From an uncultured Porphyromonadaceae bacterium (GTDB lineage: Bacteria > Bacteroidota > Bacteroidia > Bacteroidales > Muribaculaceae): DNA of 23,065 bases. The position numbers were made by a program, and so were the translations under genes. How positions within the stretch are numbered: the stretch's first letter is position 1; each line of letters begins with the position of its first letter. Under the pieces are notes generated by a model, which did not search any database, was not told the DNA's origin, and worked only from the letters and a program-made list of their open reading frames with translations. The stretch spans positions 1 through 23,065 of the forward strand of contig USMC01000039.1 in assembly GCA_900555715.1 (NCBI GenBank). Direction: 5' to 3'. Below, piece by piece: positions 23,044 to 23,065 of this stretch.

Positions 23044-23065
23044 CTTGCTAAAATTATTTCTAAGA

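Noticed and set aside
1..23065. CRISPR arrays, tRNA/rRNA genes, insertion sequences, phage or defence genes
   Set aside because: Both strands were scanned by eye for spaced direct repeats, cloverleaf-like sequences and transposase or nuclease motifs. None was seen, although short RNAs could be missed without a covariance search.

Overview
The window looks like chromosomal DNA from a Bacteroidales bacterium. The evidence is two SusC/SusD outer-membrane pairs, a lipoprotein with BT_3987-type (DUF1735) and F5/8 type C regions, promoters of the Bacteroidetes form TAnnTTTG, and an almost complete lack of Shine-Dalgarno sequences. Coding DNA is fairly GC-rich while the gaps are AT-rich. This would fit a Muribaculaceae-like gut lineage better than a low-GC Bacteroides, but the family assignment is inference. 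No mobile element, CRISPR array, tRNA or rRNA was seen, and no gap between genes exceeds 300 bases.

Layout. 3-1782 (+): the 3' end of a gene that resembles ispG, overlapped by an M16 zinc peptidase, which is in turn overlapped (ATGA) by a small lipoprotein. 1772-2509 (-): a six-segment K+-channel-like protein, tail to tail with the lipoprotein. 2510-2730: a divergent control region with an 11-bp phased CAAT array and a perfect palindrome over a -7 box. 2731-3087 (+): an unrecognised 118-aa protein ending in a clear terminator. 3362-7987 (+): the first susC-susD pair (SusD_like-2 type). 8070-11313 (-): a four-gene housekeeping run transcribed in the order thioesterase, dprA, uridine phosphorylase, TIGR02757 protein. 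11393-16281 (+): a secreted GH2 beta-galactosidase, cdsA, and an exported sugar-isomerase-like TIM barrel. 16381-22852 (-): a second PUL-like operon transcribed susC, susD, then a surface glycan-binding lipoprotein, with its promoter and upstream repeats at the right edge.

How the genes work together. The two SusCD pairs should each form a TonB-dependent lidded importer in the outer membrane. The right-hand operon adds a glycan-binding lipoprotein but no enzyme within the window. The GH2 enzyme and the TIM barrel are exported and could process imported sugars in the periplasm, although neither is in a SusCD operon. dprA, cdsA, udp and ispG (if correct) are core functions. A bidirectional terminator at 16322-16360 and a strong hairpin at 8020-8051 separate the convergent blocks.

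Nothing here is clearly a new multi-gene system. The points most worth a second look are the channel with a TVGCS filter in place of TVGYG, the two 11-bp-phased repeat arrays next to promoters, and the endonuclease III-like pattern in the TIGR02757 protein.
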